A model generated the notes under the pieces. The model had not been told where the DNA came from and did not search any database. It saw nothing but the letters and a program-made list of their open reading frames with translations. DNA of 64,000 nucleotides. Source: Undibacterium umbellatum. Lineage in GTDB: Bacteria; Pseudomonadota; Gammaproteobacteria; Burkholderiales; Burkholderiaceae_D. Of this stretch, positions 50,623-59,552 are shown piece after piece. Position 1 is the stretch's first letter. Each line of letters starts with the position of its first letter. The position numbers and the translations under genes are program-made. Location: contig NZ_JACOFX010000002.1 of the NCBI RefSeq assembly GCF_014284125.1, positions 372,001 to 436,000 of the forward strand, read 5' to 3'.

Positions 50623-53373
50623 ATGAAGCTGAGTCGTCTCGCATTTGCATTGTCCAGCATAGGTCTGTTCTCTATCGCCACAGGCGTATTGGCACAGGTG
50701 ACCACCACTAAAGAGGATGAAAAGAAATCAGAAAAAATCCAGAAAGTGGAAGTGACTGGTTCAAAAATTAAACGTATCAACTACGAAACAGCATCTCCGG
50801 TACAAGTTATTACCCGTGATGAGCTGGTACGTGGTGGCGCTACTTCCCTGACTGAAGTATTGAAAACCATTTCTGCCAACCAGGGTGGTATTGACGAAAA
50901 CCGTACCAATGGTTTTACCGCCGGCGCATCCGGTCTGAATTTGCGTGGTATCGGTAGCCAGGCAACATTGGTACTTATCAATGGCCGCCGTCTGGCCGCC
51001 TACGCACAACCAGAATATCAAACCACTTTCGTCGATTTGAATTCCGTGCCGGTTGGTGCGGTTGAGCGTATCGAAGTTTTGAAAGATGGCGCATCGGCGA
51101 TTTACGGTTCAGAAGCGATGGCAGGTGTGGTGAACATCATCTTGCGTGACAGTTTCGTGGGCGCAGAAATAAGCGGCTCTATTTCTCAATCACAAAAAAA
51201 TGACGGTGAACAAGTCCGTACCAGCCTGAGCTATGGTTTCGGTAGCTTGGTGGAAGATCACTACAATGTTTATGCCACCCTGGATATTCGTCAGCGCAAG
51301 CCTATGTTTATCAGCAAGCGCGATGATTACCTGAGCACACTGGACTTGCGTCCTTATGGCTATAAAGATAACCGCTCGCTGTACACATTCCCGGGCAATA
51401 TCTACTGGACAGACAAAGCTACAGGTAAATTTGTTTCACAAACCCTGGACAAGAATTGTGCTCCCAATAACCTGGTTCCTGCTGATATCTTCTTTGGTGC
51501 TGGCACAGTAGGTAATGCTTGTGTATTTGATGACTTGAAAGATGCATCGGTTAACTCTGGCGGCAAAACTGACCGTGTCGGTTTGACCAGCCGTGGTACA
51601 TGGCAAATCAATGCCGACACCAGTGCATTTGCAGAAATCATGTACAACCAGAATAAGGCGACCGTAACAGGTTTGCCACACTGGTTTGCAGGTCAGAATG
51701 GTCAGCCTACAGGAGCATTGCCTATTACCCACCCGCAGTACCCTAAAGAGTTGATCGATCCAGTGACTGGCAAGACACTGGCGGGCGGTAATGGCTCTGT
51801 GCGTGTACGCGCTTCCCTGAAAGATTTTCCTGGCCAAGGTTTGGAAAATACCACGGATTTTGGCCGTTACCTGGCTGGTTTGAAAGGCACGTATGCGAAC
51901 TGGGATTGGGAAACTGCGCTGATGTTCAACACCAGCAAGGTTGAATCCAAAGCCACGGCCGGTATCTTGTCCAAGCCATTTATCGAAGCCTACAATAACG
52001 GTACTTTCCTGTTTGGCAGCTCAGCACAAAATGCTGATTTGTACAAAAAAATCGTGACAGGTTCTTCTAATAACTTCAAGTCCGGCATGTATATGTGGGA
52101 TGGAAAAGTATCTGGTGAAGTGATGCAATTGCCAGCCGGCCCTATGTCCATCGCTGTCGGTGTTGAGGCACGTCGCGAAACCCTGGAAGTCAACCCTTCC
52201 CAATTGTCTATCGATGGCGAGTTGTATCATACCGCGCAATCAGAACCAGGCTATAAGCGTGGCCGCAATATCGCGTCTACCTATGCTGAATTGTCCATAC
52301 CTATCTTCAAGACTCTGGAAGGTCAGATTGCAGCACGTTATGACCGTTACTCTGATTATGGTAGTTCAACCACACCAAAAGTCGGTTTGAAATGGAATGC
52401 TGATCCAACTTTGCTGGTACGTGGTACATATGCAACCGGTTTCCGCGCACCGACTCTGGTAGAAAACTCAACCCAGATTTTGAAGGCTTTCCTGTCTTAT
52501 CGCGATCCTGAGCGTTGCAATGACAAATTCAAAAACGGTTGCCAATGGAGCAGTGCTTATGAAAGTGGTTCCAACCCCAACCTGAAACCTGAAACTGCAG
52601 ACAGCTTTACCCTGGGTCTGGTATGGGAGCCAACATCATGGTTGAATGCCAGCCTGGATTTCTGGCAAATCAAACGCAAGGATGAAATTTCCACATTTGA
52701 TTTGACGACGGTCCTGGCAAATCCTGGCCGTTATGCAGGCAACCCTGCAGCTGTCATTACACGTGATCCCTTGACCGCCGCTGACAGGGCCGCTGGTGCG
52801 ACTGCTGGTGAAATTAGCAACCTCAGATTGTTGCTGACTAACGTGGCGACGACACAGGTACGTGGTTTGGATCTGGACATCAACACCAAATTCAACCTGG
52901 GTGAATATGGCCGTATCACGCCGAATATGAAAGTGACTTACAACCACTCTTATAAATCTGCACCATCCCCTGAAACAGCTGCAATCGAGTATGCAGGTAC
53001 ACGTAATCAACCCCGTGTTCAGGCTACTGCTGGCATAGGCTGGGAAAAAGCAGCATGGAAAGCCTCTGTCGATGCAGTGCATATCGGTCACATGTCTTCT
53101 AATGGTGACTTTACACAGCCATGTGTATTCGAAACCCAGGGTTATGCCAACCTGTGCAAGGATATCCCATCCTTCACGACCTTCAACGTCGGTGGTAGCT
53201 ATACTGGCCTGATGAAAGACTTGAAGCTGAGCTTCGCGATCAGGAACGTACTGGACCGCATGCCGCCGTTTGCGCCAAGTGCTACATCATCGCAGGCGAT
53301 TGCAGCTGTCACTGGCTTGCATGACGTCATTGGTCGTTACTTCCAGATCACTGTGGATTACAAATTCAAGTAA
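50623..53373 (+). CDS. TonB-dependent outer-membrane receptor
   Basis: The 916-residue protein has a signal peptide (about residues 1-24, ending VLA), a plug domain (RGGATSLTEVLKTIS; LNSVPVGAVERIEVLKDG; SAIYGSEAMAGVVNIIL) and a beta-barrel ending TVDYKFK. It resembles the receptor at 43929-46814 in its plug and barrel features, so the two are probably paralogues. It lies between the metalloprotease and an S9 peptidase gene, suggesting peptide uptake. A terminator follows. Confidence 0.9.
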   Translation: MKLSRLAFALSSIGLFSIATGVLAQVTTTKEDEKKSEKIQKVEVTGSKIKRINYETASPVQVITRDELVRGGATSLTEVLKTISANQGGIDENRTNGFTAGASGLNLRGIGSQATLVLINGRRLAAYAQPEYQTTFVDLNSVPVGAVERIEVLKDGASAIYGSEAMAGVVNIILRDSFVGAEISGSISQSQKNDGEQVRTSLSYGFGSLVEDHYNVYATLDIRQRKPMFISKRDDYLSTLDLRPYGYKDNRSLYTFPGNIYWTDKATGKFVSQTLDKNCAPNNLVPADIFFGAGTVGNACVFDDLKDASVNSGGKTDRVGLTSRGTWQINADTSAFAEIMYNQNKATVTGLPHWFAGQNGQPTGALPITHPQYPKELIDPVTGKTLAGGNGSVRVRASLKDFPGQGLENTTDFGRYLAGLKGTYANWDWETALMFNTSKVESKATAGILSKPFIEAYNNGTFLFGSSAQNADLYKKIVTGSSNNFKSGMYMWDGKVSGEVMQLPAGPMSIAVGVEARRETLEVNPSQLSIDGELYHTAQSEPGYKRGRNIASTYAELSIPIFKTLEGQIAARYDRYSDYGSSTTPKVGLKWNADPTLLVRGTYATGFRAPTLVENSTQILKAFLSYRDPERCNDKFKNGCQWSSAYESGSNPNLKPETADSFTLGLVWEPTSWLNASLDFWQIKRKDEISTFDLTTVLANPGRYAGNPAAVITRDPLTAADRAAGATAGEISNLRLLLTNVATTQVRGLDLDINTKFNLGEYGRITPNMKVTYNHSYKSAPSPETAAIEYAGTRNQPRVQATAGIGWEKAAWKASVDAVHIGHMSSNGDFTQPCVFETQGYANLCKDIPSFTTFNVGGSYTGLMKDLKLSFAIRNVLDRMPPFAPSATSSQAIAAVTGLHDVIGRYFQITVDYKFK

Positions 53374-53387
53374 TCTTGTGAGCTGAT

Positions 53388-53424
53388 AAGTGCCGGAATC
53401 CTGGATTCCGGCACTTATTTTTTT
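53388..53424 (+). terminator. Intrinsic terminator of the second TonB receptor gene
   Basis: AAGTGCCGGAATCC and GGATTCCGGCACTT form a near-perfect stem, followed by a T-run. Confidence 0.9.
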
Positions 53425-53497
53425 ATCTGCCTGCCGTACTAAGCACGGCGGAATAAAGATAGCGCGATAAAAACAGATACTAATGAGGGACAAAATC

Positions 53498-55495
53498 GTG
53501 AAAAAACAAATTTTCAAGGCTGTTCTCGCCAGCATGCTATGTGCGGCGGGTGCAGTGAGTTTGCCTGCTTATGCAGATAAATCCATATCCATAACGGATT
53601 TTTTTAAGAAGGCGCAATTCAGCGGTCGCCCTGTGTTGTCACCTGACGGCCAAAGTATGGCAGTCCTTGTACCTCGCAATGGGCGTTTTGCATTGGCGGT
53701 AATTCCTCTGAGCTCCCGTCAACCGAAAGTGGTGGCAGCCGATGTGGATTGGGACATAGTCAACCCCCGTTGGGTTAATAATCAACGTCTGGTGTTCAGC
53801 CTGAGCCGTGGTAGCGATGTGGTCATGGAAGACAATGACGGCGGTGGTTTGTTTGCCGTCAATTCAGATGGGTCTTCATTTAGAAAACTTGTACCTACCA
53901 TGAAAGAGGCAAGAGGCGGGAATATCGCTTACAAGCCTTATTCAGTATTGAGTCGTGTCGATGAGAACAGTAACGACCTGATTGTGGTTAATAATCAGCG
54001 TGGCCGTGATGCCACATTGGGAGCCTCGGATGTGTTGCGCCTGGATACGACAACCGGGAAAACCAAGCTCCTGACTTTTGATAACCCAGGCAAGGTGGGC
54101 GGTTGGTTACTTGATCATAATAATGTCATCCGAGTTGCGGTCTCGAATAATGTTGATCCAGACAATAAGCGCATCAGGCAGACTGTATATTACCGTGACG
54201 GTGACACTAGCCCTTGGAAAACGATACATCAAGCTTATCTGGATGAAGGCAAGGAAATGAATCCTTTGGGATTTGATTTCGATAACAAGACCATGCTGGT
54301 AGCGGGACGTTTCAATGGTCGTGACAAATCTGCTGTTTTCATTTGGGATTTTGCCAAACAGACGGTGGGTGAAATGGTCGCAGATCACCCGGATGCAGAT
54401 GTTGCTGATCTTGCGCTGGATTTGCAACGCAAGAAGCTGGTCGGTGTCAACGTTGAAGCAATGATGCCAGAAAGCATCTATTTTGATGAAGACTACGCCA
54501 AGCTGGATGCCAGCTTGCGTGCAAGCTTTCCAGGTCAAAAGGTGGTTTTTGACTGGAGAGGCAAAAACGTCATAGTTTATGTTCGTGGCGACAATAATGT
54601 GGGTTCTGCCTATTTCTATGACACTGAAAAGAAAGCGCTTGAACTGGTCTATGTTGCCAAGCCTGAGCTTGAAGGCAAGAAATTGTCTGCCCAGAAAGTC
54701 ATTAACTATGCAGCCAGGGATGGTCTGAACATACCAGCTTACCTGACTCTGCCTGAGGGCATGCCAGCTAAGAACTTGCCATTGGTTGCTTATATCCATG
54801 GTGGCCCGCATGCGCGTGATGGGTATGGTTATGACCCTATGACTCAGATGCTGGCTTCTCGTGGATATGCAGTGTTTCAACCTCAGTTCCGTATGTCTAC
54901 CGGTTTTGGCTGGAAGCATCATACGGCTGGCTGGAAGCAATGGGGCCTCGCCATGCAGGATGATATTACTGATGGTATTGAAAACCTCGTCAAGCAAGGC
55001 ATCGTAGATAAGAATCGTGTTTGTATCATCGGTGCCAGTTACGGTGGATACGCGACTATGTATGGTCTGGTAAAAGACCCGGATCTGTATAAATGCGGTA
55101 TCAATTGGGTGGGTGTGACGGACGTCAAGATGTTGTTTACCGTGAACTGGTCGGATATGTCTGGTCCCGTCATGGATAATCTCGGGGCGAAAATGCATGG
55201 CGATCCTAAAACAGACGATGCCTATTTCCAGAAAGTGTCAGCGATAGAAAATGCCAGCAAGATCAAGGCACCTGTCCTGATGGCTTATGGTAGTGAAGAC
55301 ATACGTGTACCTTTGATCCACGGTGAAAAAATGCGTGACAAATTGAAAGCGCAAGGCAATACCGTGGAATGGATGGTCTTTGCTGGTGAAGGTCATGGCT
55401 GGGCAAAAGAAAGCAATCGTATCAAATGGGGTGAATCTGTCCTGAATTTCATCGACAAATATATTGGCGATAATTCTCCGGCAGCCAAAAAATAA
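53498..55495 (+). CDS. Exported S9-family peptidase, paralogue of the one at 41851-43833
   Basis: The 665-residue protein has a signal peptide (about residues 1-26, ending PAYA), a propeller domain and a hydrolase domain with Ser514 in IGASYGGYATM, Asp in YGSEDIRVPLIHG and His in GEGHGW. It shares the block QWGLAMQDDITD with the other S9 gene, so they arose by duplication. GTG 53498 is chosen for the ribosome-binding site GAGGGA; ATG 53483 has none. It is downstream of a TonB receptor gene, mirroring the other pair. Confidence 0.9.
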   Translation: MKKQIFKAVLASMLCAAGAVSLPAYADKSISITDFFKKAQFSGRPVLSPDGQSMAVLVPRNGRFALAVIPLSSRQPKVVAADVDWDIVNPRWVNNQRLVFSLSRGSDVVMEDNDGGGLFAVNSDGSSFRKLVPTMKEARGGNIAYKPYSVLSRVDENSNDLIVVNNQRGRDATLGASDVLRLDTTTGKTKLLTFDNPGKVGGWLLDHNNVIRVAVSNNVDPDNKRIRQTVYYRDGDTSPWKTIHQAYLDEGKEMNPLGFDFDNKTMLVAGRFNGRDKSAVFIWDFAKQTVGEMVADHPDADVADLALDLQRKKLVGVNVEAMMPESIYFDEDYAKLDASLRASFPGQKVVFDWRGKNVIVYVRGDNNVGSAYFYDTEKKALELVYVAKPELEGKKLSAQKVINYAARDGLNIPAYLTLPEGMPAKNLPLVAYIHGGPHARDGYGYDPMTQMLASRGYAVFQPQFRMSTGFGWKHHTAGWKQWGLAMQDDITDGIENLVKQGIVDKNRVCIIGASYGGYATMYGLVKDPDLYKCGINWVGVTDVKMLFTVNWSDMSGPVMDNLGAKMHGDPKTDDAYFQKVSAIENASKIKAPVLMAYGSEDIRVPLIHGEKMRDKLKAQGNTVEWMVFAGEGHGWAKESNRIKWGESVLNFIDKYIGDNSPAAKK

Positions 55496-55531
55496 TGGCC
55501 ACAGACTAAAGTAAATTTGCAGCAAATCTTT

Positions 55532-55561
55532 AACCGACAAGTTCGCTTGTCGGTTTTTTTT
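55532..55561 (+). terminator. Intrinsic terminator of the S9 peptidase gene
   Basis: AACCGACAAG-TTCG-CTTGTCGGTT is followed by a run of T. Confidence 0.9.
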
Positions 55562-55664
55562 CGGGCCTTGATGCGCCAATTATGCAAGTTCGTCATCGAA
55601 GGCTATAATTTGCAGCGGCATTACAGTCGTATTTTTTCGCAAATCCTGTTTTTGAGAGTGTAAT

Positions 55665-56156
55665 TTGGCTAAAAAAGAACATGTATCGGTCACGCAGGCT
55701 ACCCAATTGCTACGCAAGCACAAGGCAGAGTTTACTGAACATCCCTACGCCTATGAAGAACATGGCGGCACCTCAGTGTCGGCGCGTGAGTTGGGTGTGG
55801 AAGAGCATCATGTGGTCAAGACCCTGGTGATGCAGGACGAAGCCGCCAAGCCCATGATCGTGCTCATGCATGGCGACAAAAAAGTATCCACCAAGAACCT
55901 GGCCAGACAGATTGGCTGCAAGTCAGTAGAACCCTGCAAGCCAGAAGTCGCGCAAAAGCATTCGGGTTATCTGATTGGTGGTACTTCACCATTTGGCACG
56001 AAGAAGACCATGCCCGTGTATGTGGAAAGCAGCATCCTGGCGCTGCCAAAAATTTATATCAATGGTGGTCAGCGTGGTTACCTGATTGGCATTGCGCCAG
56101 GTTTGCTGGAAAGTCTGCTACGGGCGCGTGCTGTGGAATGCGCGCTGGATGAATAG
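55665..56156 (+). CDS. ybaK: Cys-tRNA(Pro)/Cys-tRNA(Cys) deacylase YbaK
   Basis: YbaK removes Cys mischarged on tRNA(Pro). The 163-residue protein has the blocks VVKTLVMQDEAAKPMIVLMHGDKKVSTKNLA in part and GGTSPFGTKKTMPVYVE, typical of the YbaK group rather than ProX. The start is TTG 55665, after GAGAG; no in-frame ATG lies near. It is a single gene before plsY. Confidence 0.88.
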   Translation: MAKKEHVSVTQATQLLRKHKAEFTEHPYAYEEHGGTSVSARELGVEEHHVVKTLVMQDEAAKPMIVLMHGDKKVSTKNLARQIGCKSVEPCKPEVAQKHSGYLIGGTSPFGTKKTMPVYVESSILALPKIYINGGQRGYLIGIAPGLLESLLRARAVECALDE

Positions 56157-56255
56157 CATATCGCTTGGCCTCGGTTCCAAGAATTTTGTCCGGCTAGTCA
56201 TTTCTGGTACTCGCCTGGCGTATACTTGCCGGGCATTTATGAATGAAGGAATAAG

Positions 56256-56885
56256 ATGAATACAATTCTGGCTGCAGTCGCAGCTTATCTGATCGGTTCT
56301 TTGTCATTTGCTGTCGTCGTCAGCAAATTGTTTGGATTGGCTGATCCGCGTACGTATGGCTCAAAAAATCCCGGTGCTACCAATGTGCTGCGCAGCGGGA
56401 ACAAGGCCGCAGCCGTGTTGACCTTGCTGGGTGATGCATTCAAAGGCTGGCTGGCGGTATGGCTGGCGATGATGTTTGAGGACCAGTTTCAACTCGGCGA
56501 CAGTGGTGTCGCCATTGTTGCACTGGCCGTATTTATCGGCCATTTGTGGCCCGTGTTTTTCAAATTTGTCGGTGGCAAAGGGGTTGCGACTGCTGCGGGT
56601 GTCCTGATCGGTATCGATATCTGGCTGGGCGTGGCGACTCTGGCGACCTGGATGATCGTTGCATTTGCTTTTCGCTATTCTTCACTTGCCGCTTTGATCG
56701 CATCGATTTTTGCGCCTTTTTACTATGGTTTGCTGTTTGGTCCGGATGTAAAAATGCTGGCTGTAGCTATCATGAGTGGCTTATTGGTGTACCGACATAG
56801 CCAAAACATAGCCAACCTCATCGCAGGCAAGGAAAGCCGTTTGGGCAGCAAAAAGGCTGCAGCAAAAGACGAAAAGAAAAAATAA
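56256..56885 (+). CDS. plsY: Glycerol-3-phosphate acyltransferase PlsY
   Basis: PlsY moves the acyl group from acyl-phosphate to glycerol-3-phosphate, the first step of phospholipid synthesis. The 209-residue membrane protein has five helices and the three family blocks: [14 protein letters not shown], the loop [18 protein letters not shown], and the helix after it. The charged Lys-rich C-terminus is cytoplasmic. AGGAATAAG precedes the ATG. It lies near tsaD, a common arrangement in betaproteobacteria. Confidence 0.93.
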   Translation: MNTILAAVAAYLIGSLSFAVVVSKLFGLADPRTYGSKNPGATNVLRSGNKAAAVLTLLGDAFKGWLAVWLAMMFEDQFQLGDSGVAIVALAVFIGHLWPVFFKFVGGKGVATAAGVLIGIDIWLGVATLATWMIVAFAFRYSSLAALIASIFAPFYYGLLFGPDVKMLAVAIMSGLLVYRHSQNIANLIAGKESRLGSKKAAAKDEKKK

Positions 56886-56957
56886 ATCTAGATTATTTTG
56901 CAACTCTAAATTATGATGAAAAATAACATTTGTTTATCATAATTGGGAGGGCTTATC

Positions 56958-57416
56958 TTGAAGCGATTTGTCAAACTGTGGATAGCCAGTTTTTTGTTAC
57001 TGGCTTCCTTAAGCCTTTCAAGCTGGGCTGCAGATCATGGTAGTGCCAATGAAGCCAAAGCCATGGTGCAAAAAGCCCTTGATGCCATGAAAAAAAACGG
57101 TATTGACGCGACCATCACTGAAATCAATAAGCGCGATGGTCAATATATGGACCGCGACTTGTATGTCGTCGTGTATGACATGAATGGCAAAAATCTCGCC
57201 CACCTGAATCCCAAAATGGTAGGCAAGGAGATGATAGATCTGACTGATGTCGATGGCAAATTCTTTATACGCGAGCGTATAGAATTAGTGAAAGCCAAGG
57301 GCAAGGCCTGGCAGGATTATAAATTCGTTAACCCTGTCAGCAAACAGATCGAGCCTAAATCCATGTATGTGGAAAAATTCGAGAATGTGATTGTTGGCTG
57401 CGGTATCTATAAATAG
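56958..57416 (+). CDS. Secreted single-cache-domain protein
   Basis: The 152-residue protein has a signal peptide (about residues 1-24, ending SSWA) and one small cache domain (AKAMVQKALDAMKKNG; YVVVYDMNGKNLAHLNP; GKAWQDYKFVNP). Cache domains usually sense small molecules at the head of chemoreceptors or kinases; here the domain is free in the periplasm. TTG 56958 is chosen because GGAGG lies seven bases upstream; an earlier TTG at 56943 has none. The partner is unknown. Confidence 0.78.
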   Translation: MKRFVKLWIASFLLLASLSLSSWAADHGSANEAKAMVQKALDAMKKNGIDATITEINKRDGQYMDRDLYVVVYDMNGKNLAHLNPKMVGKEMIDLTDVDGKFFIRERIELVKAKGKAWQDYKFVNPVSKQIEPKSMYVEKFENVIVGCGIYK

Positions 57417-57436
57417 ACGGGCAGCCTGAGTCCTGA

Positions 57437-58465
57437 TCAGGCGGCGACCAACTCCTGAAGCGGCCAGCGCGGCCTGACATTGAAACCATAATCCCGCGTT
57501 GCGAGATCGGGATTGTTTTTTAAACGCATGGCACCCGCAAAGGCAATCATCGCGCCATTGTCGGTACAAAATTCCAGCTCAGGGTAGTACACCAGGAAAC
57601 GCTTCTTCGCTGCCGCTGCATTCAAAGACACACGCAATTGCAGGTTCGCGCCGACTCCGCCAGCAATGACCAGACGCTTCAGGCCACTTTCCTTCATTGC
57701 AGTCGTGCACTTGGCCGTCAGCACGGCGACGATGGCATCGACAAAGCCACGCGCAATATTGGCTTTATCCTGCTCACAGATATTCGCGGGGTGATTTTTG
57801 ACGACCGTCAGTACCGCTGTCTTCAAGCCAGAGAAGCTGAAGTTCAAGTCTTTTGAATGCAGCATGGGGCGCGGGAATTGGTAGGCTGCCGGATCACCAA
57901 ATTCTGCCATGCGTGAAATCGCCGGGCCGCCAGGGTAAGACAGGCCCAGCAATTTGGCTGATTTGTCAAAAGCTTCACCGGCAGCATCGTCCAGGGTTTC
58001 GCCCAGCAGTTGATAGCGACCAACGCCATCAACACGCATCAATTGGGTATGTCCGCCGGATACCAGCAGGGCGATGAAAGGGAATTCAGGTGGCTGGCTG
58101 GCCAATAAGGGGGACAGCAGATGACCTTCCAGATGGTGGACGCCCAGCACGGGTTTATCCAGCGCCATTCCCAGACCACATGCCACTGAAGCACCGACCA
58201 GGAGTGCACCCGCCAGGCCTGGCCCCTGAGTATAGGCAATCGCATCAATGGCTTGCTTATTGAGGTTTGCCTTGCTCAGGACTTCGGTGAGCAAGGGCAG
58301 AGCGCGGCGTATGTGATCGCGTGAGGCCAGTTCTGGCACGACGCCGCCATATTCCTGATGCATGGCGATTTGTGAGTGAAGGGCATGGGCAAGCAGGCCA
58401 CGCTCTGTGTCGTACAGGGCAAGACCGGTTTCGTCACAGGAGGATTCAACGCCGAGAACTATCAT
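57437..58465 (-). CDS. tsaD: tRNA N6-adenosine threonylcarbamoyltransferase TsaD
   Basis: TsaD transfers the threonylcarbamoyl group to A37 of ANN-reading tRNAs. The 342-residue protein begins [16 protein letters not shown], has the metal ligands in [10 protein letters not shown], the block [16 protein letters not shown], and ends with the expected [14 protein letters not shown] region. It converges on the cache gene. tsaE is elsewhere in the window (30361-30846). Confidence 0.95.
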   Translation of the reverse strand: MIVLGVESSCDETGLALYDTERGLLAHALHSQIAMHQEYGGVVPELASRDHIRRALPLLTEVLSKANLNKQAIDAIAYTQGPGLAGALLVGASVACGLGMALDKPVLGVHHLEGHLLSPLLASQPPEFPFIALLVSGGHTQLMRVDGVGRYQLLGETLDDAAGEAFDKSAKLLGLSYPGGPAISRMAEFGDPAAYQFPRPMLHSKDLNFSFSGLKTAVLTVVKNHPANICEQDKANIARGFVDAIVAVLTAKCTTAMKESGLKRLVIAGGVGANLQLRVSLNAAAAKKRFLVYYPELEFCTDNGAMIAFAGAMRLKNNPDLATRDYGFNVRPRWPLQELVAA

Positions 58466-58606
58466 GTTTGTTTCTAAATAGAGGGGTAAGTCATTGCACC
58501 TGCGGGCAAGAACGCAATACGTGGTTTCTTTACATGCCAGGACCGAAGATTGGAGCGATTCTTGCTAAGACTCGTATAACGTAATTATATCTGGCATGGG
58601 CCATCA

Positions 58607-59275
58607 ATGCGCAGCAAAGCAAATAATGACAACGCGACAACATCAACTTCGCCCAGTCTGCGGATCGTGGTAGTGAATACTGTTATCCAGAGCGAGGATG
58701 AATTGCATGAGGACGCTCAGGCGCAATTGGCGCGTTCGCGCGCCTTGCGTATAGGCTTGTTGCAAGCGGGTTATAACATCATCGCCGTCATTCCCGGTGA
58801 CATGTATATGAGTGAGCGCATCGCCCAGTTGCAGCCCGACATGATCATCATCGATGCAGAGTCAGATTCGCGGGATGTACTCGAACACATGGTCATGCTG
58901 ACCCGCGATGCCCCACGCCCCATCGTCTTGTTTACTGAAGACGGTAGCCAAACCAATATGGCGGCCGCCATGGAAGCCGGGGTTTCTGCCTATGTGGTTG
59001 CTGGCTTGCAGTCGGAACGTATCAAGCCTGTGCTGGATGTTGCGATGGCACGCTTCAATGCCGATCAAAAGCTGCGCAGCGAATTATCTGATACCAAGGC
59101 CAAGCTGCAAGAGCGCAAGACGATAGAGCGCGCCAAGGGTTTGTTGATGGAGCGTCATCATTTGTCGGAGAACGAGGCATATCAAAAAATGCGCAAGCAA
59201 GCCATGGAAAAAAACCTCAAGCTGGTTGATCTGGCGCAGCGCATGCTTGATGTGGCTGATTTGCTGGGCGGCTGA
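58607..59275 (+). CDS. ANTAR-domain response regulator (nitrate antiterminator type)
   Basis: The 222-residue protein has an N-terminal receiver-like domain (about residues 20-145; DMIIIDAESDSRDVLEH, the acceptor region) and a C-terminal ANTAR RNA-binding domain (about 155-215; RKTIERAKGLLMERHHLSENEAY, LVDLAQRMLDVADLL). ANTAR proteins bind paired hairpins in leader RNAs and prevent termination. Just such a leader lies before nrtA (59409-59519), so it most likely controls nrtABC in cis. The gene is close to NasT/NasR types. Confidence 0.9.
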   Translation: MRSKANNDNATTSTSPSLRIVVVNTVIQSEDELHEDAQAQLARSRALRIGLLQAGYNIIAVIPGDMYMSERIAQLQPDMIIIDAESDSRDVLEHMVMLTRDAPRPIVLFTEDGSQTNMAAAMEAGVSAYVVAGLQSERIKPVLDVAMARFNADQKLRSELSDTKAKLQERKTIERAKGLLMERHHLSENEAYQKMRKQAMEKNLKLVDLAQRMLDVADLLGG

Positions 59276-59285
59276 GCCAGACTTG

Positions 59286-59320
59286 TGCGTGTTAATGGTG
59301 CATTGCGTCATTTGGGTGCG
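59286..59320 (+). promoter_or_regulatory. Two tandem NtrC-like binding sites
   Basis: TGCGTGTTAATGGTGCA (59286-59302) and TGCGTCATTTGGGTGCG (59304-59320) are each 17 bases long and resemble the NtrC consensus TGCACYA-N3-TGGTGCA, the first with an almost perfect right half. They start 18 bases apart and lie 62-111 bases upstream of the sigma-54 promoter, a usual enhancer position. Confidence 0.55.
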
Positions 59321-59326
59321 AGATTT

Positions 59327-59345
59327 CGAGGAACTTTGTTCCTCG
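59327..59345. terminator. Perfect short hairpin after the ANTAR gene
   Basis: CGAGGAAC-TTT-GTTCCTCG is a perfect 8-base stem with a 3-base loop between the NtrC-like sites and the sigma-54 promoter. No T-run follows, so it is either a weak end of the regulator transcript or another protein site. Confidence 0.4.
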
Positions 59346-59381
59346 GGGCTGGCCAAGGGATACAAATCTAGTTGATTTAGT

Positions 59382-59397
59382 TGGCACGGCAATTGCT
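59382..59397 (+). promoter_or_regulatory. Sigma-54 promoter of nrtABC
   Basis: TGGCACGGCAATTGCT fits the sigma-54 consensus TGGCACR-N4-TTGCW at every defined position. Transcription would start near 59408, which is exactly where the first ANTAR hairpin begins. Confidence 0.85.
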
Positions 59398-59408
59398 AAA
59401 CCAAAAGC

Positions 59409-59459
59409 AGTGCCAAAGCTGGTGCTAACGAACAAAGTGAGTCTGACTAACGGCGGTCA
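59409..59459 (+). ncRNA. ANTAR-binding leader RNA (two hexaloop hairpins)
   Basis: Hairpin P1 (59409-59426) pairs AGTGCC with GGTGCT around loop AAAGCT. Hairpin P2 (59444-59459) pairs TGACT with GGTCA around loop AACGGC. Both loops have six bases with A at position 1 and G at position 4, the signature of ANTAR target RNAs. The linker is 17 bases. The stems include G-U pairs. A terminator follows. Confidence 0.75.
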
Positions 59460-59470
59460 CCTCATCAGAC

Positions 59471-59519
59471 AAAGGTGTCTTTCCATACGGTTTTACCGTT
59501 GTGGGACGATACCTTTTTT
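59471..59519 (+). terminator. Attenuator terminator before nrtA
   Basis: AAAGGTGTC pairs with GATACCTTT at the base, and CCA/TGG and ACGG/CCGT pair inside, followed by a T-run. It lies upstream of the nrtA start and downstream of the ANTAR hairpins, so it should stop transcription unless the ANTAR protein acts. Confidence 0.8.
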
Positions 59520-59552
59520 CATTATGGATACCACTTACGCTGGAGTGCAGAC

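Noticed and set aside
59327..59345. Hairpin CGAGGAAC/GTTCCTCG as an intrinsic terminator of the ANTAR gene
   Set aside because: No T-run follows, so it is listed only as a tentative hairpin.
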